Below, in pieces: positions 12,123 to 23,052 of a stretch of DNA of 64,000 nt. The DNA lies in contig OX419759.1 of the NCBI GenBank assembly GCA_948567375.1, positions 13,298,744 through 13,362,743 of the forward strand. Direction: 5' to 3'. The DNA comes from Lunularia cruciata (Eukaryota > Streptophyta > Marchantiopsida > Lunulariales > Lunulariaceae). The number at the start of each line of letters is the position of its first letter. Positions within the stretch are counted from its first letter, which is position 1. The notes under the pieces are model-generated. The model worked only from the letters and a program-made list of their open reading frames with translations. It made no database searches and was not told the DNA's origin. The translations under genes and the position numbers were made by a program.

Positions 12123-12700
12123 TTGATTGTAACAAAAAGAGGCTTGAGTCCAATAAGGATAAAGGTCAACTTTCAGATCAAGCAAGTATTGTTGAGTCAT
12201 CTGGTATTGTGGATGATGGTCTATGTGCTACCCAAGACAAAGATAAATTTGAGGAGTTATGGATATTGGACTCAGGTTGCTCTTACCATGTGTGTCCAAA
12301 TAAGGAGTGTTTCATGAATACAAACTATTCAATGAGGGATCTGTAATAATGGAGAACAACATGGCTTGTAAAGCTATTGGCATTGGTACAATATGCGTTA
12401 ACAACAAATATTGTAGAAAGATTGTAATAACAAGAGGCTTGAGTCCAATAAGGATAAAGGTCAACTTTCACTTCAAGCACGTATTGTTGAGTCATCTAGT
12501 ATTATGGATGATGGTCTATGTGCTACTCAAGACAAAGATAAATTTGAGGAGTCATGGATTTTGGACTTAGGTTGCTCTTACCATATGTGTCCAAATAAGG
12601 AGTGGTTTCATGAGTACAAACTATTCAATGGGGGATTTGTAATAATGAGGAACAACCTGGCTTGCAAAGCTATTGGCATTGGTATAATATGCGTTAAGAT
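12123..12700 (+). repeat. In-element tandem duplication of the copia protease segment (about 300-bp unit, 2 copies)
   Basis: Unit 1 starts GATTGTAACAAAAAGAGGC at about 12123 and unit 2 starts GATTGTAATAACAAGAGGC at about 12421. Both contain the same protease sequence: unit 1 reads WILDSGCSYH and unit 2 reads WILDLGCSYH. The catalytic DSG is therefore intact only in unit 1 and altered (Ser to Leu) in unit 2. Minor frame differences between the units place them in different reading frames. Confidence 0.9.
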
Positions 12701-13396
12701 GTTTGATGGTATTGTGAGTACTCTTGCTGATGTTAGGCATGTTCTTGAGTTAAGGAAGAATTTGATATCACTAGGCACTTTGGACTCAAATGCTTGGAGG
12801 TGGGGAGCAAAAATGGGAACACTCAAGGTATCAAAAGGAGCATTGGTTGTTATGAAAAGCAAGAAGATAGGAAATCTTTATGAGCTTGTTGGAGAGACCA
12901 TTACCAGAGGAGTGGCAAGTACTATTTCAGAAACTGAAGATCCCAAAGATCTTACTCAGTTATGGCACCTATGTTTGGGTCATATGAGTGAAAGAGGTCT
13001 AAGTGAATTGTCCAAGCAACAACTTCTGAAGAGCCTTAAAGGTTGGAAGTTAAAATCCTGTGAGAATTGTGTAATAGGAAGCAACAAAGGGTAAGCTTCT
13101 CCACAGGAGTTCATTGCACAAAGGGAATTTTAGACTATGTGTATTTTGATGTTTGGTGCACTGCACCTATAGCTTCAAAATCTGGAGCATTATGCTTTGT
13201 GTCTTTGGTTAATAATTACTCTAGGAGAATATGGGTCTACACAATGAAGCAAAAATTAGAGGTCTTCTCTATCTTTAAACAATGGAAGGTGATGATGGAG
13301 AAACAAACTGGAAATAAAGTGAGTGTTTGCAATCTTATAATGGAGGAGAATACAAATCTGGAGAGTTTGATAGATATTAGAAGAATGATTGGATAA
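12504..13396 (+). pseudogene. copia protease end, GAG-pre-integrase and integrase
   Basis: Frame 12504-13094 runs from the second protease copy into the zinc-binding GAG-pre-integrase region, with LWHLCLGHMSERGL (the H-x3/4-H pair) followed by LKSCENCVIGSNKG (C-x2-C). Integrase core begins in frame 13067-13396, with DYVYFDVWCTAP where an acidic catalytic residue is expected and YSRRIWVYTMKQK. Later integrase (PQKNGVTERKN-like DNA at about 13423-13455) is displaced in frame. The enzyme would insert cDNA into the genome; here it is broken. Confidence 0.88.
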
Positions 13397-13809
13397 TTTA
13401 TCACTTTACCGCTCCGGGTACCCCTCAAAAAAATGGTGTGACAGAGAAAATAAATCATACACTCTTGGAGAAAGCAAGAAGTATGTTAGGCAATGCCAGA
13501 TTGGAGAAGAGTTTTTGGGCGGAAGCTGTAAACACAACTTGTCATTTGGTAAATATTTCTCCCTCTATTGTTATGAGTGTAAGACACCTATGGAAAATAG
13601 ACAGGTAGGCATGTTAATTACTCTTCACTTAGAGTGTTTGGATGCATTGCTCATGTTCATATTCAACAAGAACAACTTACAAAGGTAGATCCCAAATTTA
13701 GAAAATATATATTCTTGGGATATGAGAAGGATACAAAGGGATATAGATTATGGGATCCAGAAATTTGTTGTCTTGTTGTGAGTAGGGATGTAGTTTTGAT
13801 TAGAAGAGT

Positions 13810-14640
13810 ATGATGGAGACTATTACTATAGCGGAGGAAAAGAAAAAACAAATTCAATTGGATTTTGTTAAGAAAGATATTGATCTTGGAAATGAAGACA
13901 TATCACCTCTTGTAGAACTACCAAGTGAACCATTGAAAGATCAAAGTCCAGAAGTGATTCATGAATGTAGGTATCCAAATAGGGATAAGAGGCATCCAAA
14001 GAGATTTGATGATTCAATTATAGCTTATGCTCTTCTTATGGAGAATGGTGAGCCTTCTTCATATGAAGAGGCAATGCAAGATCAATAGTGTCAAAAGTGG
14101 CATTGTGCAATGGAAGAAGAGATGAAGTCTTTGGCCAAAAACCAAACTTGGAGACTTGAAAATTTGCTTATGGGAAATAAGGTAATTGGTTGCAAATGGA
14201 TATTCAAGAAGAAGGAAAGACTTCCAAAATTATGTGGAGATCAATACAAAGCAAGGCCTGTAGCAAAGGGTTATAGCCAAAAAGAAGGTGTTGACTTCAA
14301 TGAGATTTTTTCACCAATGGTAAAAATCTCTTCAATTTGTGCACTATTGGCAATAGTTACGTTGCATAACTTGGAGTTGGAGCAACTAGATGTTACAACT
14401 CATTTTTTACATGGAGAATTGGAGGAGGAGATTTACATGCATCAACCTGAAGGTTTTGTGGTACCAAGGAATCAAAACCTAGTTTGTAGGTTACAAAAGT
14501 CTTTATATGGACTAAAGCAAAGTCCAAGACTTTGGTACATGAAATTTGATGCTTTCATGTTGAGGCATGGATATAAAAAAGTGAATCAGATTGTTGTGTG
14601 TACCTCGAGAAGCAACATGTACCTAGAGTATTTGATTTAA
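13810..14640 (+). pseudogene. copia integrase C-terminal region and reverse transcriptase N-terminal half
   Basis: Frame 13810-14088 is the spacer between integrase and RT, with RYPNRDKRHPKRFDD and SYEEAMQDQ. After one stop (TAG near 14086), frame 14110-14640 gives the RVT_2 domain: MEEEMKSLAKNQTW, CKWIFKKK, YKARPVAKGYSQ, FNEIFSPMVK, LEQLDVTTHFLHGELEEEIY, QPEGFV and LYGLKQSPRLWY. All are diagnostic of Ty1/copia reverse transcriptase. The frame is lost near 14578, after the MLRHGYK segment. Confidence 0.93.
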
Positions 14641-15590
14641 TAATCTTGGTACTGTATGTGGATGATATGCTGATTGTTGCGAAAGATATGGTTGAGGTGG
14701 AGAAATTGAAACCATAACTTGGTAAAGAGTTTGATATGAAGGACTTAGGTCCTTCAAAGAGGGTGCTTGGGATTGAAATCCACCGGGATAGGAGCAAGGG
14801 AAAAATATGGATATCTTAAAGGAGATATTTGAAAAAATTATTTGCTTGGTTTGGCATGGAGAATGAAAAACCAGTGAGCACTCCAATGGCAAGTCATTTC
14901 AAGATATAATTGGAGCAATGTCCATCAAATGACGTGGAAAGAAAAGTAATGTCAAATATGCCTTATGCTATGGTCTACACTAGACCAAACATCTCATATG
15001 ATGTGAGTCTGGTGAGTAGATACATGGCAAATCCAAGGAAACAACATTGGGAAGTTGTGAAGTGGATACTTTGTTACTTGAAAGAGACTATAAATATTGG
15101 CATTAACTTTGATGTGGAGAAGGACCATGAAGGAGGAATTACAAGGTATGTAGATTTTGACTTTGCAGGAGACTTGGATAAGAGAATGTCTACAACAGGA
15201 TTTGTTTTTACACTTGTTGGTGGTGCAGTAAGTTGGAAGTCTACTCTCCAATCTATTGTTGCTCTTTCTACTATAGAGGCGGAATATATGACAACAACTG
15301 AGGCTGCCAAAGAGGCAATATGGCTACAAAGATTAGCCAAGGATGTAGGACTCCCTAACATGAAGTCCACACTTTCTTGTGATAGCCAAAGTGCTATTGA
15401 CTTGGCCAAAAATCATGTATATCATTCAAGGACAAAGCATATTGATGAAATACATCATTTTATCCGGGAAGCTGTGATAAATGGCGAGATCAATTTGCAA
15501 AGAAGATTTGCACAGAGGTAAACACAGCTGATATGTTGACTAAACCTGTTCCTGTTGAGAAGTTCATGTTATGCATGAACTTGCTCAACG
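14640..15590 (+). pseudogene. copia reverse transcriptase catalytic box and RNase H
   Basis: The YVDD catalytic motif (LYVDDMLIVAKDM) is readable at about 14650-14690. Stops at about 14717 and 14818 interrupt the thumb. Frame 14910-15521 covers the rest through RNase H: YTRPNISYDVSLVSRYM, the GYVDFDFAGD-type RNase H start, TTGFVFTLVGGAVSWKS, LSTIEAEYM and SRTKHIDEIHHFIRE. The tail ADMLTKPVP lies in another frame just after 15521. Canonical copia 3' pol, defective through point stops and a frameshift. Confidence 0.92.
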
Positions 15591-15630
15591 TTCAATGTTG
15601 CTCTTTGGGATGATATGGTGGATACAAGCA

Positions 15631-15641
15631 AAGGTGGAGAT
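15631..15641 (+). promoter_or_regulatory. Polypurine tract of copia element 2
   Basis: AAGGTGGAGAT lies immediately 5' of the 3' LTR start at 15642. This is the typical copia plus-strand primer. Confidence 0.9.
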
Positions 15642-15747
15642 TGTTATGTTTGGCTTGTTATCAATGATTACTGGTCAAGGGCAAAAGCAAACATAACTGA
15701 TGGCAGTTGCTTGTCACTTGTCTAGAAGTTCAAGTGGATGACAATGA

Positions 15748-15843
<96 letters not shown>

Positions 15844-16010
15844 ATGAGAAATAAAGTTCTCGAAGGCTGGTGTGAGCTTGTTTCAGCCATGGAGGTCGCT
15901 TTTGGGACAGGGAATGAACCACATTATTTTCTATTAGTCCTTTGATTTCTGTTTAATGTGGTTTGTGATGTGCTATTTTGAGAGGTCCTAGGGACTGTGT
16001 TTTTCTAATA
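15642..16010 (+). repeat. 3' LTR of copia element 2 with expanded AT microsatellite
   Basis: 369 bp, homologous to 11036-11349 on both sides of an uninterrupted AT tract at 15751-15840 (90 bp, 45 units). The 5' LTR has about 15 bp of TA preceded by TG units at the same place. Ends TTCTAATA, followed by the target duplication. Confidence 0.95.
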
Positions 16011-16015
16011 GTCAT

Positions 16016-16690
16016 GGAATAATTAATGTAAAAGTTTTATTTCCAACACCAAAACTTTACTGTTCTCAAGTGTACATAGATTCTACCATACACCTCTAAA
16101 CAATTTACTCTTAGACTAAGCAAAAGATCTTGAGAAACTTGTTTTAATGATGTAAGAATCTCCTTGTTTGGACATGTGAGTGCAAAGATATGACTCTCCA
16201 ACTCTAAACGTGTGCTCCACTTCAACACCAAACACTATGAAATTTCAAATATTCAAATGTTGATAACCTCTACTACACAACCCCAACCTCTGCAATCTTG
16301 GCCTCAATTGAAAGCTCTTGAGAACTTAATGAAGTAGAGAATATCTCATACTGACAAGTAACTAAGAATATACTACTTTCCACATATGTGCCCTCCACAA
16401 CTAAATTATGTATAAAGTTTATAGATATTAAGAACCCATAATTCATGCGGTATACACTGTCAGTAATATTTTTGTCACATACACAGTTTCGATTATTTCA
16501 ATCTGGAAACCGGACCATTTCGCAAAATTTACGCGTACGTATTGATAGGGGATCTTTGAGAATTTTATTACACTTCTATTGTCTATTGCCTGCACTTTGA
16601 TGACAAACTAAGCGATTCAAATCATTCAATCAGTCTCTCTCTCTCTTGTGCGTGATTCATGATTGAAAATATGATTGGTGCTGCTAGAGG
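16016..16690. other. No gene recognised
   Basis: AT-rich flank of copia element 2. No open frame, repeat or RNA gene stands out. From about 16480 the composition becomes more balanced, consistent with leaving transposon DNA. Confidence 0.5.
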
Positions 16691-16854
16691 GTCGGCCTCA
16701 GTCTTTCGTGGAGTAGATACATTGTAGATTGGCGCTCTGTGGCAATTGGAGTCCAGTAGCAAGGGCAGTAAGGTCGGCCTCAGTCATTGGTGGAGTAGAT
16801 ACATCGTAGAATTGACTCTCGGTGGCAATTGCAGTCCAGTAGCAAAGGCCGCTT
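16691..16854. repeat. Tandem duplication, 82-bp period, two units
   Basis: GTCGGCCTCAGTC begins at 16691 and again at 16773. The units share GGAGTAGATACAT, GGCAATTG and AGTCCAGTAGCAA. 82 is not a multiple of three, so if translated the two units would be read in different frames; the minus-strand frame 16698-16880 spans both. Confidence 0.85.
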
Positions 16855-19800
16855 TTGTCGTGCTGTGGTAATGAACTCATGAGGAAGACTTCTCTTCAGG
16901 CACCACGTCATTTTCTCCATGAATGATGAACACACCATCGATGTACTGAGTGGAAGATCGAAAGCCGGATAGAAAAGAAAGCAGGGAGAGTTTTTGATGG
17001 GAGTAATAGTTTTCAAGGAATAACATGGTGGACTTCCTTGGAGATCGTACGTTTTGGGCTCTACCCACCTGCTGGAAGGACAAGCAAAAATTTCAGAAGT
17101 CAATTTAGTGACGGGGAGGAGTTAAACAACTCCAGGCGTATAGATGGACTGATCTAACAGAAGTAGCAAGCAGGCGGGAGATGAGTGAGGCAGAATACTG
17201 CTGTCATGCTCTTAGACGTGACTGGTAGGTAGTTGACACACAGAGACCTGCGTGTTTTGGCCTCAATTGTCCGGACAGTCGGTGATGGAAATACTGACTT
17301 TTGGACTGCTGGTCGATTGTCGCAAATTTGTCCTAATGAGGTTGTAGTATTCAAGTGATTGCAGTGTTCGTCGACTTTAAGTTCTAGGTTCGCCAAACCT
17401 TTGGCTGAAAGGTCTGGTGACGGATCAGAGGGAAGATTCGGGCTTGAGGTTTATGGAGGTGGTGGGGTTTGCTCTCTTCCTGGAAGTGCCGGGAGTGTAA
17501 GTTGCTGTGAGTCGTCATAACGAGGAGCGGGATTCCAAGTAGATATCACGTTTCGTCTTCGTACTGGTCAAGTTGACGTAACGTGAGTAGCTTTGAATTC
17601 TTGAAGAATGTATGCAACTATTGAAGTTTTGTTGAGTGTTTGTCAGTAACCATAGCGTGCACCTGGAGATTGAGTCGTGCGTCAGTTTTATAGAGCTGCA
17701 TTTATCTGGCAATCCCGTTTCTTTCGTGAAGGAAGGATCGATTCCGAGAAGCAGGTTGTAGAATTGTACAGAAGCATGACAATTTCCTTATGAACGGTCG
17801 CAATTGATCATCGAAATTCGTAAACACTTGGAATCATGCAGGTTTGATGACAGAGAATTGGCTTCTCGATTTTATGGAGAGAATTTTGTCAAGGCTGTGA
17901 ATTAGCCTCAGCGACTTATTAGACGCGCGCCGTCACTACTCTGAAGTTGGAACACAAGCTTTCTTCAATCCAGAGAGCTTAGGGTGTGAGAAAAAGACAT
18001 TAACCCTGATACCTTCTCCATAAACCCTGACTCTTTGTCAAATATGCTACAGAAGCTCTGAACTGTTGGGTCGCTGAAAGTAGCCAGCTTTGCAATTGCG
18101 GAGCGCAGGAGAGAAATTGCTAGTAATGTAAGGTTTGACAAGATTGTCACGCGTGGGGATCAGTGACAGCCGCTGCGAATTGGGTGTCTCATGGATGGCC
18201 TGGCAGACCTCATCGACCCATGTCCTGACATCCATGATCTCTTTGTCTATTATAATGATCGCTACTTCGAAGGCCAACTCGGGTGCTGCGCAGTAAATTG
18301 GAGCAGCAAGCGCATGACATTGTAGGATTTCCTACTACTTCAGCTCGAGCTTGATCGCTGCCAAGATAGATTCCATCTTTGAAAATTCGATCTTCCAGAA
18401 TTCTCTAAAGCGATTGTATGGCCGCAATTCATTTTCCACCATTATAATGTGGTATCCACTGTCCTGTATAAATGTATAATGCAGATGTGCAGGAATATGT
18501 CGATACAGCAAGTACCAAGGGTGTGAAATAAAGCTTTCTGAGCCTCTTCTGAAGTTCAGGCCCGTGTCGGACCTGAAAAATACGCTTCTTCATGAGATGA
18601 TACATGCTTACTTGTTTCTGACGAATGGAGATAAAGATCACGAGTAAGTACGTCTGTACATTTATACTACGCGAGGTTCAGCAGTAATCACTTAGACTAA
18701 AGTACTCCTAAGAGTTTGCAATTGGTGCGAGTTCTAATTTTGTCAAGCTTGGTGCAGTGATCATGGTCCACGCTTCCAGAATTATATGAAGAAGATCAAT
18801 CAGTGCGATCAACCAGACTTCCAGGTCCGTAGTTTACTTCTTCCCAAAACTCCCTTATCCACATAAACCTCAAACGAACATAGCTCCTGACTTGTGCAAC
18901 CACTTGGAATGTTTGCAGAGACCGGAAACAGGGTATCAAATCACTGTCTATCACTCTTTTACGGATGAAGTGGAGACGTATCGTGTGCATCACTGGCGGG
19001 TATGTTCTAGTATGTTCTTCCTAGATGTAAACCTCTCATTAATCGGTCATGCTCTTACTGTTTAGCACGGGTGAATCCTTGGTCCATAGGACTCATTCTT
19101 AATCCAGGGATAATAAGTCGGAAGGTGACATAAACACAAAAATCAAGTTCGTTGTGTCATGTTGTATGCTGGGCCTCATAACGTAGGGCAGGGTTTTGAC
19201 CTTTCTGATGGACTTGCAGTGTACAAAGTGTGGAAACCTAATCAAAAGGGCGATGAATCGTACTCCATCAACTTCTGATTGCAGGACCAGGCGAAAAGAT
19301 TGCTTGGACCCTAAATGTGATTGGCACATGTAAGCGATAAGTTTATTACTCTTGATATTGTAATCCTCTTGACCGACAAAACAATGTCATGTACATGCTA
19401 ATCAGAATTAGTGTGGTGAGAAATACGAATGTCAATGACTTCTATGCGGCAACGTTTAGAACTAGTTTCCTGGAAGGATGTTCAAAGAAGTTCTTTGTAT
19501 CGGTAGTCATACTGAGAAGGTTCTTAAAGAAGGTGTGTTCTCGTTTTCATAACGTGCATTCTCGTCGACTACAGGCATCTGACGCACTGTGGTGGTAGCT
19601 ACGAGAAAATCCAGGAGCCAGCCGGATATATAGATAAGCGAAAGCAGCTAAAGATCAAAGGTGGGTACCTATCAAAAGGAACAGCTAAACAACCGAAGGA
19701 AGCAGCTAAACAATGAAAGGAAGACATTATTTTCAACTACCTGTCATATGCACATTGCGACGCCGGTATGACGTACCCTGTTCTGGATTTAACGAAGAGA

Positions 19801-19861
19801 TGAGAAAATATGTGTGCCGGTCAGTTAATTGTGCATATTTGTTGTCTATGCAGAAGAAGAT
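16855..19861. other. No gene recognised; possible old coding remnants
   Basis: About 3 kb of non-transposon-looking DNA. Minus-strand frames at 18047-18277 and 17154-17396 are open for 76-80 codons but I recognise no domain. A TATATAGATAAG sequence near 19628 is followed by imperfect AGCAGCTAAA repeats (19644-19712). It may contain upstream exons of the ORF at 19862; I could not link any. Confidence 0.4.
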
Positions 19862-20743
19862 ATGAAAGATGTTACTCAATTAGCCGATGAGAAGGAGACC
19901 AGCCTTTTGAATGCGCATCATAAACGGATGAGTTCAACCACTATCATAGGTCCAGTTAACAAAGGAATCAAGGGAGAAAGTCATGTCAAAATCAATAGCC
20001 TGGACAAGTATTTTCCTCTCTTCAAGAAAACCGTAGAGAAGCCGTTGATCGTGGAGTCACGCTTGAAGGAGGGAGACAAGGATGTGGAAGTATCAGAAGC
20101 GTGTACTGGTGTCCCGTTTGCTGATCAGGGCGTCCTTGTACATTCCAGCAAGAAGCTGACTTCTATTTTCTTGACGAAAGAAGAATATGATAAGAATGTT
20201 CTGGCTTCTGCTAAAGCTGGAAATCAAGTTAACAAGCTCAAAAGAGCTCGCGATGACAACGAAGGACTTGGGAAGAGGAGATATAACGGATCAGTCGGAA
20301 CAGATTCTACAAGTAGGGCCAAGAATCCAGTTGTTATTATTGCCTGGGCAAACTGGTGTTCCTACGATGATGATGAAGAAGAGGACCCCGAGCCTCTAAT
20401 CAGAAAGAGAACTTACAGACGTGTGCAGGAAGGGGAAGAGAAGCCTGTCATTGGGAAGGGTATAGCTTCTCAAATGCCAACTGAGGGAGAAGTTGTGGGA
20501 ATATGTGACTTCGTGAACACCAACGACAGAGAGAACGCCCACCCCAGGATCTCATCAAACAGAGGATTTGCACCCCAGTGCAGACAGGAGGTACGGACAT
20601 TGGATGGGAAGGAGATAGGTTCTGAAAAGGGAAGTGCGGGAAAAGTTGTGCTGATCCTCAAGGACGACGAGGAAGAGGACCTCGAGCCTTTTACCAGCGA
20701 GAGGACTTACAGACGATTCAAGGAGGTTGTGGAGATCACTTGA
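19862..20743 (+). CDS. Unrecognised acidic/basic protein or last exon, 293 codons
   Basis: Open from the first in-frame ATG at 19862 to TGA at 20741-20743. The frame is also open just upstream, and TTGTTGTCTATGCAG ending at 19853 is a good splice acceptor, so this may be a 3' exon of a larger gene and not a complete gene. The product is hydrophilic, rich in Lys, Glu and Asp, with no signal peptide or membrane segment. It has an internal repeat: DDDEEEDPEP plus a RTYRR block at about residues 168-193, and DDEEEDLEP plus RTYRR at about 267-291. A basic KLKRARDDNEGLGKRR stretch could be a nuclear localisation signal. I recognise no family. An AATAAA at 21247-21252 could serve as a poly(A) signal. 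Coding potential is inferred only from length and composition. Confidence 0.55.
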   Translation: MKDVTQLADEKETSLLNAHHKRMSSTTIIGPVNKGIKGESHVKINSLDKYFPLFKKTVEKPLIVESRLKEGDKDVEVSEACTGVPFADQGVLVHSSKKLTSIFLTKEEYDKNVLASAKAGNQVNKLKRARDDNEGLGKRRYNGSVGTDSTSRAKNPVVIIAWANWCSYDDDEEEDPEPLIRKRTYRRVQEGEEKPVIGKGIASQMPTEGEVVGICDFVNTNDRENAHPRISSNRGFAPQCRQEVRTLDGKEIGSEKGSAGKVVLILKDDEEEDLEPFTSERTYRRFKEVVEIT

Positions 20744-21876
20744 CTACGTGGAGTGATGTACAGAAGAGATACCGCGCTTATTAGAGATAAGACCAACAAC
20801 CCCCATATATTGATGGTCATGCACCTGTTCATGTGCAAGGAACTCGAGTTCCAGTGATCTGGAGAAGACGGGTTGGAAAAGAGGGATACAGTTTAGAGAC
20901 AGGGCCAAAAACTAGAATCTGGGTTCGTGTGCACATACTTTCATTTCTATGAACCCACGGCCCCGAAGATTTTTGAACGCAGGGTGCATCTAAGAAGATG
21001 TAGAAGTATGGTATGGGTTAGGTAGCAGTCCCTGAGTTACCTGCAATTGGTACAGTCTTTGGTCCTCATGCTCCGGTGCTTGATCGTCTGTGTAATTTAA
21101 ACTCGGAAGCGATGTTGATATTCATACACCTATAATAGAAGTTGAAGTCTTTCAAATGTGCTTTTGTGAAGTGCATGTATCCTCGTTATTATTACATTGT
21201 CTTTGTCAAGCTTCGTGTGTAGAATTCCCTCTTGGTTATAATCTTCAATAAATCAGTTAACATCATCACATCACAGTAACTAAACAACACTACGCCCATA
21301 GGATTATGATAGCTTTTCACAATAGAATTGATTCTTATTCATGGATGTTTAAATTCCAGTTTTATGAACACTATGCATAGAACACCACTGTACCATCTCC
21401 ACAGATGCTGACGAGATCCAAGTCTTCGAAACACATATCTTTTTACCTTGTATATTTCCGAAAGTATGAAAGCACAACTTATCAGTAATGCATGCGAGAC
21501 TTCACTCTCCTATGACACTGGTTGCCAGTGGAATATGAACGATGTTGCAACAGCCATCTCCATTACATCTCTACTTTGGAATGGATCTTTAATTTACGAA
21601 CAACCTTTGCCATTCTCTCCTCTTCTTCTGCTGATAACTGTTGCCTCGTCCTACCCATCCTTTGTTTCTGGGTACTGATAGTTATCTTCGCACTGAACCT
21701 ATTTTCACAATTCAATTAGCATCAGCGTTTGCAACTTTTTAGTGTTCAGCCAGTAGAGAGGTTGGCACTACTTGGGCCTATTATTTGCAAATGTGGATGC
21801 ATTTGTCTTGCATATGCAGATGAACCTGGATTGGTCAATGTACGAGATAATTTCAACCAATAAATTCTCATGGTTC
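20744..21876. other. No gene recognised; probable 3' flank of the preceding ORF
   Basis: Only short open frames (for example 21448-21678, 76 codons, unrecognised). No repeats detected. Confidence 0.4.
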
Positions 21877-21949
21877 ACAAGATCATTCAATAGACAAGGC
21901 TCTATTGAATGATCTTGTCTTGTCTTGATCTTGAAGGCTCTAGAGCCTT
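21877..21949. repeat. Perfect 17-bp hairpin plus 16-bp palindrome
   Basis: Arms 21877-21893 (ACAAGATCATTCAATAG) and 21902-21918 are exact reverse complements around an 8-nt loop. Sixteen bases further, AAGGCTCTAGAGCCTT (21934-21949) is a perfect palindrome. The loop sequence AAGGCT recurs in that palindrome, so the two structures are related by duplication. Probably a foldback-element or MITE remnant; no target duplication was seen. Confidence 0.85.
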
Positions 21950-22567
21950 GTCTTATTGAGTGTTTTATTGCACAGAGATAGGGTATTGGGTTTTGTTACA
22001 TAGTGAATGCTTCACTTATCGATAAATAATTTCATCTATAAATAAGCTCAAATAGACTTGGGTCGTTTGGATTTGCAGCTATAATGCCTTCATGCAAGCT
22101 TTCAAGGTTGCAGCTATCTTCAGTTACTGCAGTGGAACTAGCATGGTGCCAGCCCCGCAACGTTGTACATGAGTATACCGATTTAAGCTACGTGCTTCGA
22201 ATTATTCTTGACAAGAGATACAATAACTTTGATTATCTAATGGATGAGGTCCACCTGCAACGTAAAGTTACAACAAAATACTTAGATTTTGGGTTGACTT
22301 CTAATTAATTACCTAAAGTATATTTTGCAACTTATCGATACTCAAACTTACGAAGTGACAAGAAGAACACGATAGTTATTCAATGCTTATGGAGATGTAT
22401 AGAAAACACTGCTCATACGCTATAAAGAGCTTTACATTCTTCTTACTATAAGTGTCTATAGTTGTGAAGATATGTAAAAAAAACAAAGCTCATACGCTAT
22501 AACCGGTTGTAAACTCTTCTTACATTAAGCGTCCATGGTGTACCTTGGATTATATATTCCCAATAAT

Positions 22568-22733
22568 GGATACGATTATACGTCCTATCTTACTTTTAGA
22601 ATTATCTAATCATCTTGTTAATTTTATCTTGGTTATTCATATCTTGGCTGGATATGATTATTCGTCCTACCTTACTTTGAGAATGATCTAATCCATCTTG
22701 TTAATTTATCTTTTTCATTCAGATCTTGGCTGA
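22568..22733. repeat. Tandem duplication, about 83-bp period, two units
   Basis: Both units carry a CGTCCTA, CTTACTTT, GAAT-ATCTAAT, CATCTTGTTAATTT and ATCTTGGCTG order. Preceding DNA (22400-22530) contains a looser pair around CTCATACGCTATAA. Confidence 0.8.
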
Positions 22734-22958
22734 AGTATAAATTGTAAACATCAACTGTATACATTAAAAAAATTAAAGGATATAAAAGCAATTATAAGTG
22801 CTTGATTTTGTGCATCATACTATAATGTTAGCGAGATTGACAAATTTAACATTTCGTGAATGAAAATGAACGAAGATCTTGAGTTTTTTTCTTGGAATAG
22901 GTACATTTTGCATATGCAGCATTATTTTCTTTGCTTAATTGTTGTATGCATAGTTACT

Positions 22959-23052
22959 ATGCATACACGAATATCTTGAGTTTTGAATTTCTTCCAATAC
23001 CTGTTATGCATACCCAAATATCTTGTGCTTTTGAATATCTTCCAGCACATAG
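22959..23052. repeat. Imperfect tandem duplication, 47-bp period
   Basis: ATGCATAC-C-AATATCTTG occurs at 22959 and 23006, each followed by TTTTGAAT and CTTCCA. Confidence 0.7.

Larger units (their letters stand above)
11036..16010 (+). mobile_element. Ty1/copia element 2, complete, with perfect 5-bp target duplication
   Basis: LTRs at 11036-11349 and 15642-16010 both begin TGTTATGTTTGGC. The 5' LTR ends TAACA and the 3' LTR ends TAATA. The flanking pentamers are identical: GTCAT at 11031-11035 and at 16011-16015. PBS, gag, protease, integrase, reverse transcriptase, RNase H and polypurine tract are all present in copia order. Frameshifts and stops break the single long frame. LTR divergence (several substitutions per 100 bp by eye) indicates a middle-aged insertion. 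Confidence 0.96.

Noticed and set aside
15722-15922. Frame with long Ile-Tyr repeat (also 59634-59858)
   Set aside because: Translation of AT microsatellites, not proteins.
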